A stretch of DNA of 64,000 nt from positions 310,001-374,000 of the forward strand of contig JAQVDP010000001.1 of assembly GCA_028698335.1 (NCBI GenBank), in the 5' to 3' direction. The stretch's first letter is position 1; the number at the start of each line of letters is the position of its first letter. Made by a program: the position numbers and the translations under genes. The notes below the pieces were generated by a model, which did no database searches, was not told the origin of the DNA, and saw nothing but the letters and a program-made list of their open reading frames with translations. This DNA comes from Nevskiales bacterium (GTDB lineage: Bacteria > Pseudomonadota > Gammaproteobacteria > Nevskiales > Nevskiaceae). Of the stretch, positions 1 through 8,980 are shown one piece after another.

Positions 1-166
1 CTTATCCACAAGAGTTTGGTGGGCGCACACAGTGTCCAGATAAGCTGTTTTTTTGGTTTAAGTTTTTGTTTTTTATTGTTATTCCGGACTTATTCAAGTT
101 CACGACAGGGCATTACTACTGTTACAGTCTTGAATATATGAACAGGTATTGAAATTGGGTGACGTC
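1..166. other. Probable dnaA-dnaN intergenic region, origin-like
   Basis: This stretch precedes dnaN and contains a perfect DnaA box at its left edge and a strongly T-rich tract at about 46-85, in an otherwise GC-rich sequence. That combination is what is found at bacterial origins (a DnaA box beside an easily unwound element). Only one perfect box is visible because the window starts here; a weaker TTATTCAAG lies near 89-97. In pseudomonads the main origin can lie on the other side of dnaA, so this may be only the minor, dnaN-side part. Confidence 0.5.
2..10 (+). promoter_or_regulatory. DnaA box
   Basis: TTATCCACA matches the consensus DnaA box exactly. It lies about 160 bases upstream of dnaN and about 40 bases from a T-rich tract, a position that fits either origin function or DnaA control of dnaN. 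Confidence 0.7.
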
Positions 167-1267
167 ATGAAACTGCAAGTGGGGAGAAACGAACTGCTGT
201 CCGCCCTGTCCGCCGTGATCGGCGTGGTCGAACGGCGCCAGACTCTTCCGGTCCTGTCCAACTTTCTGCTGGAGTTGAAGGACGATGAGTTGATCGTCAC
301 CGGTACGGACCTGGAAATCGAACTCGAGGCCCGGGCCCGGGTGCAGAACCTGGCACCGGGTCGCGCCACGATTCCGGCCCGCAAGTTGTTCGATATCTGC
401 CGAGGCCTGCCTGAGGGCGCCGAGATCAGCCTCGAGGTCGGCGCCGAGAAGGCGCAGCTGAAGTCGGGTCGCAGCCGGTATTCGCTGGCCTGTCTGCGCG
501 CCGAGGAGTTTCCGGCGATGGGTCGGGTCGACAGCGGGCAAAGCTTCGTGATTCAGCACGGCCAGCTGAAACGGCTGATCGAGAAGACGCAATTCGCGAT
601 GGCACAGCAGGATGTCCGCTATTACCTGAACGGCATGCTGCTCGAAGTCGGCGACACGCGCGCACGGACGGTTGCAACCGATGGCCACCGGCTCGCGCTG
701 AGCGAGGTCGAACTGGGCGAAGGCCTGTCGGAACAGGTGCAGGTGATCGTACCGCGCAAGGCGGTGCTTGAACTGCAACGTCTGCTGGATGGCGGGGAGG
801 AGAACGTCACCGTGAAGCTCGGTCCGGGACAGATCGAGGTCGAGCTGGATGTGGTGCGGATGACGTCGAAGCTGATCGATGGCCGTTTCCCGGACTACGA
901 GCGCGTGGTGCCGGATTCCGGCGACAAGCGTCTCGAGGCCGATCGCGAGATGGTCAAGAAGGCACTGGCGCGGACCGCGATTCTGTCGAACGAGAAGTTC
1001 CGCGGTGTCCGGCTGGTCCTCGAGGGCAGCAAGCTCACGCTGCAGACGCACAACCCTGAGCACGAGGAAGCCGAGGAAGATCTCGAGGTCAGCTATGAAG
1101 GCGAGGCGTTGGAGATCGGATTCAATGTCAACTATCTGATGGACGCCCTAGGCGCGCTGGACGGCGAGCGTTTCGTCATGCTGTTGAAGAACCCGGATTC
1201 CAGCGGCCTGATCCAGGGCGCGGAAGATGCCAGCAGCCGTTACGTCGTCATGCCGATGCGGCTGTAA
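167..1267 (+). CDS. dnaN: DNA polymerase III subunit beta (sliding clamp)
   Basis: DnaN forms the ring-shaped clamp that tethers DNA polymerase III to the template. The protein begins MKLQVGRNELLSALSAVIG and ends in the typical YVVMPMRL clamp C-terminus. From the ATG at 167 it is 366 residues, exactly the usual length. An upstream in-frame TTG at 149 would add six residues and is less likely. It is followed after 15 bases by recF and then gyrB, the conserved origin-proximal order, so dnaA is expected immediately left of the window. Confidence 0.97.
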   Translation: MKLQVGRNELLSALSAVIGVVERRQTLPVLSNFLLELKDDELIVTGTDLEIELEARARVQNLAPGRATIPARKLFDICRGLPEGAEISLEVGAEKAQLKSGRSRYSLACLRAEEFPAMGRVDSGQSFVIQHGQLKRLIEKTQFAMAQQDVRYYLNGMLLEVGDTRARTVATDGHRLALSEVELGEGLSEQVQVIVPRKAVLELQRLLDGGEENVTVKLGPGQIEVELDVVRMTSKLIDGRFPDYERVVPDSGDKRLEADREMVKKALARTAILSNEKFRGVRLVLEGSKLTLQTHNPEHEEAEEDLEVSYEGEALEIGFNVNYLMDALGALDGERFVMLLKNPDSSGLIQGAEDASSRYVVMPMRL

Positions 1268-1282
1268 CGAGGGTGTCGATAG

Positions 1283-2362
1283 ATGCGGCTGTTGCAGCTC
1301 AAGGCTGACAACTTCCGGCTGTTCAGCGAATTGAGCCTGTCATTGCATGACAGGCTCAATTTCTTTTTCGGGCCGAATGCGGCCGGCAAGACGACGTTGC
1401 TGGAAACGATGTTCGCGCTGGGACGGGGCAAGTCGTTCCGCGGTAGCAGTTCGGCCGAGCTGGCCGGTGCGGGCGGACGCCACTGGACGGTATTCGCCCG
1501 TGTCGAGCGCGAGGCCGGCGTGACCGGGACACAGGCGATCGAATGGCGGGAGTCGGCGTTGCGAGCACGCGTCGACGGCCGACCTGCTCAGGGTGTCGAG
1601 TTTGTCCGGCGTATGCCGGTACAGGTGCTGGAGCCGGGGATGCACCGGGTGCTGCAGGATGGACCGACCTACCGACGCGGGTTCATGGATTGGGGAGTGT
1701 TCCACGTGGAACAGTCCTTCATCGGAGTCTGGCAGCGCTACCGCCGGGCGCTGCAACAACGCAACAGCGCGCTGCGCAATGGGGCTTCGAGCCGGGAGAT
1801 CGCGGTGTGGGAGCCCGAGCTTGCCGAGACAGGAGAACAGTTGCAGGCGATGCGGAGCCGGCATGTCGCCGCGTTGCAGGCAGCGCTTCCGGCGCAGCTC
1901 AGTCAGCTTCTGGACGAGGGCGAGTGGAGCCTCGATCTGCGCGCAGGTTGGGGCGAGTCGGAAAGTCTCGCCGAGGCGCTGGCCCTGCATCGGGAGCGCG
2001 ACCGGCGCAGCGGCGTGACCCAGTTCGGCCCGCATCGCGCCGAGCTGCGGATCAAGGCTGGACAGCACGGGGTCAAGAACCGGATCTCACGGGGGCAGCA
2101 GAAGCTGTTGATTGCTGCCTTGTTGTTGTCGCAGTGCGATGTGATACGGGCTCATTGCGGATGGAGTCCGGTGCTGCTGGTCGACGATTTCGCGGCCGAA
2201 CTGGCGGATCGCTACCAGCAGTCGTTGCTGGCGGCGCTGGCGGCATATCCAGGGCAGGTTCACGTGACCGCGTTCGGACCCAGCGGTGTATTGGCGGCAT
2301 TGCCGGATTGCGGGATGTTCCACGTGGAACGTGGGCGGGTGCGATCGGCAGCCGAGGTCTGA
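1283..2362 (+). CDS. recF: DNA replication/repair protein RecF
   Basis: RecF is an SMC-like ATPase that helps load RecA at single-strand gaps through RecFOR. Visible are the Walker A motif GPNAAGKTT at residues 30-38, the ABC-type signature ISRGQQKLL near residue 270 and a Walker B with VLLVDD near 296. At 359 residues it has family length. It lies 15 bases after dnaN and 69 before gyrB. The gene is unusual because its DNA carries extra signals in frame: a perfect hairpin plus T-tract over codons 16-29, and two parS sites, each read as FHVE, near codons 139-144 and 345-350. Confidence 0.96.
   Translation: MRLLQLKADNFRLFSELSLSLHDRLNFFFGPNAAGKTTLLETMFALGRGKSFRGSSSAELAGAGGRHWTVFARVEREAGVTGTQAIEWRESALRARVDGRPAQGVEFVRRMPVQVLEPGMHRVLQDGPTYRRGFMDWGVFHVEQSFIGVWQRYRRALQQRNSALRNGASSREIAVWEPELAETGEQLQAMRSRHVAALQAALPAQLSQLLDEGEWSLDLRAGWGESESLAEALALHRERDRRSGVTQFGPHRAELRIKAGQHGVKNRISRGQQKLLIAALLLSQCDVIRAHCGWSPVLLVDDFAAELADRYQQSLLAALAAYPGQVHVTAFGPSGVLAALPDCGMFHVERGRVRSAAEV
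1330..1368 (+). terminator. Intrinsic-terminator-like hairpin inside recF
   Basis: A perfect stem pairs 1330-1343 (ATTGAGCCTGTCAT) with 1347-1360 around a three-base TGC loop, and a further A-T pair (1329/1361) is possible. The T-tract TTTCTTTTT follows at 1360-1368, on the coding strand, about 50 bases after the recF start. This is the form of a Rho-independent terminator, although the stem is less GC-rich than average. It would reduce dnaN-initiated transcription into recF and gyrB unless ribosomes on recF prevent folding. The T-tract encodes three consecutive Phe residues before the Walker A motif. Confidence 0.6.
1698..1713. promoter_or_regulatory. parS site 1 (ParB-binding), inside recF
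   Basis: TGTTCCACGTGGAACA is a perfect 16-base palindrome and matches the bacterial chromosomal parS consensus. It lies in recF codons read as V-F-H-V-E-Q. ParB binds such sites to organise and segregate the origin region. Confidence 0.88.
2316..2331. promoter_or_regulatory. parS site 2, inside the 3' end of recF
   Basis: TGTTCCACGTGGAACG matches the parS palindrome at 15 of 16 bases. It is in the same reading frame as site 1, so it encodes M-F-H-V-E-R. It is 618 bases from site 1. Confidence 0.85.
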
Positions 2363-2378
2363 TGTTCCACGTGGAACA
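2363..2378. promoter_or_regulatory. parS site 3, directly after the recF stop codon
   Basis: TGTTCCACGTGGAACA is again a perfect palindrome. It begins at the base after the recF TGA, 47 bases from site 2 and 54 bases before the gyrB start, so bound ParB could also affect gyrB expression. Confidence 0.88.
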
Positions 2379-2416
2379 TGGGTCTTGCGCCCAAGAGTGT
2401 TAAAATCACGCGTTGA

Positions 2417-4915
<2,499 letters not shown>

Positions 4916-4920
4916 GGGGG

Positions 4921-4977
4921 AAGACTGCGCCGGCGGCCGGACGAAGCTGCCGGACCGGTCGGCTGTGGCTCAGTCTT
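4921..4977. terminator. Long stem-loop between convergent gyrB and LysR gene
   Basis: AAGACTG (4921-4927) pairs with CAGTCTT (4971-4977), and inside are further complementary GC blocks (GGCCGG against CCGGACC). It sits between two convergent genes and overlaps the stop codon of the LysR gene. No T-tract follows on either strand, so it may protect the 3' ends or work with Rho. Confidence 0.4.
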
Positions 4978-5959
4978 CGGCGACGATGGTGTCGGCGGTA
5001 TCGGAATCGTGGACTTCCGCCCAACGCTCGCTGCGTGCCTCGCCGACCAGCCAGTCCCGGAACGCGACGATTGCCGGGTTCCGCTCCGCGGTCTTGCGAT
5101 GGACGGCGAAGTACGAGGTTCCCATACGCAGGCCGAGCGAGAACGGCATCACCAGACGCCCGGCCTCGATGTCGGTCGCCGCGACGATGGGAATGCCGAG
5201 AATCACGCCCATGCCGTCGACCGCCGCTTCCATCGCCGGAACCACGTTGTTGAACGTGATTCCCCGGTTTTTCATGACGTCGCGCACGCCTGCCGCCTTG
5301 AGCCAGCTCGACCATGTCGGCCGGCCCACGTCGAGCGATGCGATATCGCTCTGATAGTGCAGCAGGGTATGGTGCTGGAGGTCGTCCGGTTGCCTGAGGG
5401 CGTATTGACCCTCGAGCAGTCGCGGGCTGCACAGGGGAATCGCGTACGGGCTGAACAGCTTGTGGACGATGTATCCGGGATAGTCGCCGTGTCCCAGGCG
5501 GATCGCGATGTCGACATCCTCGACCACGCGGCCGGACGTCGCTTCGGCGTCCACCGCCTGATCGACCATGCTCTGACGCACCGCGATGCTCAGGTCGATG
5601 TCCGGATACTGCGCAGTGAAACCCGGCAGTTTGCCGACCAGCCACTTGGTCCCCAGCGCGGGCGGCACCGATACCACGACCCGTCCGGCGGATTTGAGCT
5701 GCTGCACCGACAGCACGGCATCCCGCATCAGCGCGAACGCCTCGGTCAACTGCGGTAACAAGGCCTCCCCGGCGGCCGTCAGCTCGATGCGGCGCGGCAG
5801 GCGCTTGAACACCTGCATGCCGAGCTGTTCCTCCAGCGCCTTGATCTGGTGGCTGATCGCGGCCGGCGTCACGTGCAACTCGCGCGCCGCCTTGCCGACA
5901 CTGCAATGGCGTGCGGCGGCTTCGAAGGCACGCAGACTGTTCAGCGGGGGAAGGCGCAT
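4970..5959 (-). CDS. LysR-family transcriptional regulator, GcvA-like
   Basis: The protein starts MRLPPLNSLRAFEAAARHCS and has a winged helix-turn-helix over residues 20-40 (VGKAARELHVTPAAISHQIK). The LPPLNSLRAFE opening with ELHVT-x-AAISHQI is characteristic of the GcvA branch of LysR regulators. The remaining residues form the substrate-binding domain. At 329 residues it is slightly longer than usual. It is divergent from a structured RNA, and a 17-base palindrome lies between the two promoters, as expected for an autoregulated LysR protein. The effector is not predictable; GcvA itself controls glycine cleavage, but no gcv genes are present here. Confidence 0.88.
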   Translation of the reverse strand: MRLPPLNSLRAFEAAARHCSVGKAARELHVTPAAISHQIKALEEQLGMQVFKRLPRRIELTAAGEALLPQLTEAFALMRDAVLSVQQLKSAGRVVVSVPPALGTKWLVGKLPGFTAQYPDIDLSIAVRQSMVDQAVDAEATSGRVVEDVDIAIRLGHGDYPGYIVHKLFSPYAIPLCSPRLLEGQYALRQPDDLQHHTLLHYQSDIASLDVGRPTWSSWLKAAGVRDVMKNRGITFNNVVPAMEAAVDGMGVILGIPIVAATDIEAGRLVMPFSLGLRMGTSYFAVHRKTAERNPAIVAFRDWLVGEARSERWAEVHDSDTADTIVAED

Positions 5960-5974
5960 TGGAACAGTTTAGCT

Positions 5975-6004
5975 TTAATAAACAAACATTGGAAAAGAAT
6001 TCAA
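5975..6004 (-). promoter_or_regulatory. Probable promoter of the LysR gene
   Basis: On the minus strand a -35 TTGAAT (complement of 5999-6004) and a -10 TATTAA (complement of 5975-5980) are separated by 18 bases. This lies 16 bases upstream of the start codon, allowing a very short leader. Confidence 0.45.
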
Positions 6005-6021
6005 TTGTTGCAATGCAACAA
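6005..6021. promoter_or_regulatory. LysR-type operator palindrome between divergent promoters
   Basis: TTGTTGCAATGCAACAA is a perfect inverted repeat with a one-base centre and contains the T-N11-A pattern of LysR boxes. It abuts the -35 of the LysR gene and overlaps the -35 of the rightward promoter, the normal place for a LysR protein to control both directions. Confidence 0.6.
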
Positions 6022-6033
6022 GGCGCGTATAAA
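6005..6033 (+). promoter_or_regulatory. Rightward promoter of the candidate sRNA
   Basis: A -35 TTGTTG (6005-6010) and a -10 TATAAA (6028-6033) are 17 bases apart. Transcription should start near 6040. The -35 is inside the LysR-type palindrome. Confidence 0.55.
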
Positions 6034-6039
6034 TATCAC

Positions 6040-6168
6040 CAACACGAGGCGCCGCAGCATCCCGCCTCGCAACGCGAAGGCCCAACGGCCAGCGTTGTAC
6101 CGGTCTCCTCCAGTCCCGCAAAAACGGGACCGCACTTTGGCCGCCCTCCCCCGGGCGGCTTTTCTTTT
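6040..6168 (+). ncRNA. Candidate structured small RNA, divergent from the LysR gene
   Basis: From the predicted start to a T-tract is about 129 bases with no ATG. Four hairpins follow one another: CGAGGCG (6045-6051) with CGCCTCG (6063-6069); GCAACGC (6069-6075) with GCGTTGT (6092-6098), enclosing GGCC-CAAC-GGCC; GTCCCG (6113-6118) with CGGGAC (6125-6130); and the terminator. The arrangement resembles enterobacterial gcvA/gcvB, where a LysR regulator controls a divergent Hfq-dependent sRNA. No sequence similarity to GcvB is claimed. It could instead be a terminated leader of the SDR gene that starts about 95 bases further on. Confidence 0.55.
6140..6168 (+). terminator. Rho-independent terminator of the candidate sRNA
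   Basis: GCCGCCC (6140-6146) pairs perfectly with GGGCGGC (6153-6159) around a six-base loop and is followed by TTTTCTTTT. It is a strong canonical terminator on the plus strand, located before the SDR gene. The rest of the 5960-6260 gap, about 90 bases to the SDR start, holds only a small CCGGG/CCCGG hairpin. Confidence 0.8.
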
Positions 6169-6260
6169 GTGCGCAATCCGCCGAACCGGGCGATTTCCCG
6201 GGGACGATTGGCGCGCCGGGACCGGTATCCTTGGCGCCCTTGCATTGTCCTGATGACCCG

Positions 6261-7103
6261 ATGAACCCGTCCGTGACCCACGTATTGATCACCGGATGCT
6301 CGACCGGCATTGGTCGCGCCCTGGCATTGGCGTTCCGCGAACGCGGATGCACCGTCTATGCGACGGCCCGGCGTCCGGAACAGCTCGACGCGCTCGCGGC
6401 GCAGGGAATCCGGCCGCTGCGGCTCGATGTCACCGATCCGGCCAGCATCGACGCACTGCGCGCCGGACTGGCCGCCGAGAACATCCCCGTCGACATCCTC
6501 GTCAACAATGCCGGTTACGGCGCCATGGGGCCACTGAGCGAGCTGCCGGAGGACGAACTCCGGCGTCAGTTCGACACCAACGTGATCGGCCTGATCGGCG
6601 TCAGCAATGCCGTGATTCCGATCATGCGGCAGCGACGCAGCGGTTGCATCGTGAACATCGGCAGTGTGTCCGGTGTGCTCGTGACGCCCTTTGCCGGGGC
6701 CTACTGCGCCAGCAAGGCGGCCGTGCATGCGCTCTCCGACGCGATGCGCCTGGAGCTGGCGCCGTTCGGCATCGAGGTGATGACGGTGCAGCCCGGCGCG
6801 ATCCGTTCGGACTTCGGCGCAACGGCCAGTCGCGGTGTCGAAGACCGCGGCCACGACGCCTCGCCCTACGCGCCGATCGCCGACGCGATCGCCGCGCGGG
6901 CCAACGCTTCGCAGCAGCATTCGACGAGCGCGGAAGCCTTTGCGGATCGCCTGTGCCGGGCCGTGCTTGCGGATCGGCGGCCGGCGCAGTTGCGGATCGG
7001 CAGCGGCAGCACGCTGCTGCCCGCGCTGCGCCGCTGGATCCCGCGCAGCCTGCTCGATCGCCTGCTGTCGAAGCGCTTCGGTCTCGACCGTCTGCGCCGC
7101 TGA
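6261..7103 (+). CDS. SDR family NAD(P)-dependent oxidoreductase
   Basis: A classical short-chain dehydrogenase/reductase of 280 residues. The nucleotide-binding motif TGCSTGIG lies near residues 11-18, NNAG near 83-86, and the catalytic Ser (IGSVSG) and YCASK lie near 140-155. The substrate is not predictable from sequence. The ATG at 6261 (MNPSVTHVLITG) is chosen because it puts the Rossmann fold at the N-terminus; an upstream TTG at 6231 would add an unlikely extension. It follows the candidate sRNA terminator, so it may be expressed by readthrough or from a promoter not recognised here. Confidence 0.88.
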   Translation: MNPSVTHVLITGCSTGIGRALALAFRERGCTVYATARRPEQLDALAAQGIRPLRLDVTDPASIDALRAGLAAENIPVDILVNNAGYGAMGPLSELPEDELRRQFDTNVIGLIGVSNAVIPIMRQRRSGCIVNIGSVSGVLVTPFAGAYCASKAAVHALSDAMRLELAPFGIEVMTVQPGAIRSDFGATASRGVEDRGHDASPYAPIADAIAARANASQQHSTSAEAFADRLCRAVLADRRPAQLRIGSGSTLLPALRRWIPRSLLDRLLSKRFGLDRLRR

Positions 7104-7183
7104 TCCCCCGATCGGAATCCTTCCGCCTGCCGTCGCATCGGCGTGTTACAACTGCGGTCCTTTCACCGCCTGGAGAGTGATCA

Positions 7184-8128
7184 ATGCGCATCGGTGTCGT
7201 GACCGACGCGACCTGCGACCTGCCCGACGCATTCCTGCGCGAGCATCGCATCGAAGTCATGCCTATTCCGATCCGTCTCGATGGGCGCCAGCTCACGGAC
7301 GCGCGCGATCCGGCCGCGACCGCGCGCTTCTACGCCGAACATCTGGCGGGTCGCGGCCACGACGCCGAGACCGAGGCGCCGCGAGCCGAGGATATCCGCC
7401 ACCAGTTCCTGCAGCGCATCGTGCTTGAATACGACTACGTGTTCTGCATCACCGCGATGTCGAGCCGGACCGATATCTTCGCCAACGCCAGCAAGGCCTC
7501 GTTCGCCATCCTCAGCGACTACAAGACCATCCGCGCCGAACACGGCATCGATGTTCCTTTCGCCTTGCGCGTGGTCGATTCCAAGAACATGTTCAGCGGG
7601 ACCGGCGTGCTGGTCGCGGAAGCGGCCAAGCTGGCACGGGCCGGCGTCAATCCCAACGAAGTCCGTGTCCGGATCGACTCGCTGCGGGAGCACATCTGCG
7701 GCTATCTGGTTCCCAACGACCTTTATTACATTCACAAGCGCGGGCTGGAAAAGGGCGAGAAGAGCGTCGGGTTCCTGACCTACGCGTTCGGCTCGGCCTT
7801 CGACATCAAGCCGGTGATCCTGTGCTTCCAGGGCGACACCCAGCCGGTCGCCAAGATCCGCAACCACGAGCGCGCGGTCGAAAAGCTGTTCGATCACGTG
7901 ACCCGTCAGATCGAAATCGGCATCGACACCGGGCACGTCTGCGTGAGTTACGGCGGTGACAGCGCCGTCATCGCCAGCCTGCCTGGCTTCGCGAGAATGG
8001 CCGAAACCGCGCGGGGACGAGGCATCGAAGTGCTGCGATCGACGATGTCGGCCACCGCCGCCGTCAGCCTCGGGGCGCAGTGTGTCACCGTCGCCTACGG
8101 CGGCGAACTGCGGGCCTTCGGGGACTGA
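7184..8128 (+). CDS. DegV family protein
   Basis: The start MRIGVVTDATCDLP and the strand-rich N-terminus with a later GCG-free C-terminal domain (SATAAVSLGAQC near the end) match the DegV/EDD-fold family. These proteins bind fatty acids, and in Gram-positive bacteria some present fatty acid to a kinase (FakB). Here no FakA-like kinase is nearby, so the role is unknown. At 314 residues it is somewhat longer than the usual 280. A GGAGAG ribosome-binding site lies six bases before the ATG. A ParA-like gene follows on the same strand after 70 bases. Confidence 0.85.
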   Translation: MRIGVVTDATCDLPDAFLREHRIEVMPIPIRLDGRQLTDARDPAATARFYAEHLAGRGHDAETEAPRAEDIRHQFLQRIVLEYDYVFCITAMSSRTDIFANASKASFAILSDYKTIRAEHGIDVPFALRVVDSKNMFSGTGVLVAEAAKLARAGVNPNEVRVRIDSLREHICGYLVPNDLYYIHKRGLEKGEKSVGFLTYAFGSAFDIKPVILCFQGDTQPVAKIRNHERAVEKLFDHVTRQIEIGIDTGHVCVSYGGDSAVIASLPGFARMAETARGRGIEVLRSTMSATAAVSLGAQCVTVAYGGELRAFGD

Positions 8129-8198
8129 GGAACCGGCCTGCGTACTCGCACTTCCGGCGCGGACGCGTTACAAAGGGCGCGAGACGGGGAGTCCAAAG

Positions 8199-8945
8199 AT
8201 GAAGGCACTGGCAGTCCATAACCTCAAAGGTGGCGTCGGCAAGTCGGCAGCAGCGGTCAATCTCGCGTATCTGGCGGCCGCCAACGACGTCCCGACCCTG
8301 TTGTGGGATCTTGATCCCCAGGGCGCCGCGAGCTGGTATTTCCGGGTCCAGCCCGAGGATCTGAAGACCAAGAGCGTGCTTAGCGGACAGACCCCCGTGG
8401 GGCGCCTGGTCAAGCCTTCGCCTTATCGCAATCTCGACCTGATTCCGGCGGACTTCACCTACCGCTACCTCGACATCATGCTCAAGAAGGTCGAGCCGCC
8501 CCGGGAAACCGTCTCGCGCCTGCTCAAGCCCTTTTCCGAACAGTACGCGCTGGCCGTGCTGGACTGCCCGCCGAGCCTGTCGCACCTGGCCGACAACGTC
8601 TTCAACGCGGTGGACATGATCCTGGTGCCGGTGGTGCCGACCTTTTTGTCCCTGCGCGCGCTCGAACAGGTCCAGGACTATCTGCGCGCCGAAAAACTCG
8701 ACCCGAAGAAGGCCCGGCCGTTCTACTCGATGGTCGACCGGCGCCGATCCCTGCACCGCGAGCTGACCGAGCATCGCCCGCCGGCGATGCAGCGGGGCTT
8801 CCAGGCATCGATCCCGTATTCGTCGATGGTCGAGCGCATGGGCCAGCATCGGGCGCCGATGGCGGCTTACGCCCCGTCCGACGACCCGGCCCTGCTCGCC
8901 TATGCCGAGCTGTGGCTCGAGATCAAGGCGGCGCTGAAGCTGTAA
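8199..8945 (+). CDS. Orphan ParA-family ATPase
   Basis: A 248-residue deviant Walker ATPase: KGGVGKSA at residues 10-17, DLDPQGAA near 40 and a Walker B with LAVLDCPPS near 125. Such proteins use ATP-dependent dimerisation on DNA or membranes to position cargo. No parB, centromere-like repeat or other partner gene is adjacent; the preceding gene is DegV and the next, on the opposite strand, is purK. The three parS sites at recF should instead be served by the chromosomal ParAB, usually encoded near dnaA and outside this window. Cargo is unknown. Confidence 0.85.
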   Translation: MKALAVHNLKGGVGKSAAAVNLAYLAAANDVPTLLWDLDPQGAASWYFRVQPEDLKTKSVLSGQTPVGRLVKPSPYRNLDLIPADFTYRYLDIMLKKVEPPRETVSRLLKPFSEQYALAVLDCPPSLSHLADNVFNAVDMILVPVVPTFLSLRALEQVQDYLRAEKLDPKKARPFYSMVDRRRSLHRELTEHRPPAMQRGFQASIPYSSMVERMGQHRAPMAAYAPSDDPALLAYAELWLEIKAALKL

Positions 8946-8956
8946 TCCCGTCCTTC

Positions 8957-8973
8957 ACCCGGATTCGCCGGGT
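8957..8973. terminator. Small hairpin between convergent parA-like and purK genes
   Basis: ACCCGG (8957-8962) pairs with CCGGGT (8968-8973) around a five-base loop in the 35-base gap between convergent genes. No T-tract follows, so it is only a weak terminator candidate. Confidence 0.25.
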
Positions 8974-8980
8974 CGGCCGG

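Noticed and set aside
2262-2277. A fourth parS-like CACGTG centre inside recF (GGTTCACGTGACCG)
   Set aside because: Only the central CACGTG and flanking T/A match. The outer bases required by parS are missing.
8641-8648. T-run in the ParA-like gene as a possible internal terminator
   Set aside because: No inverted repeat precedes it, unlike the recF case.
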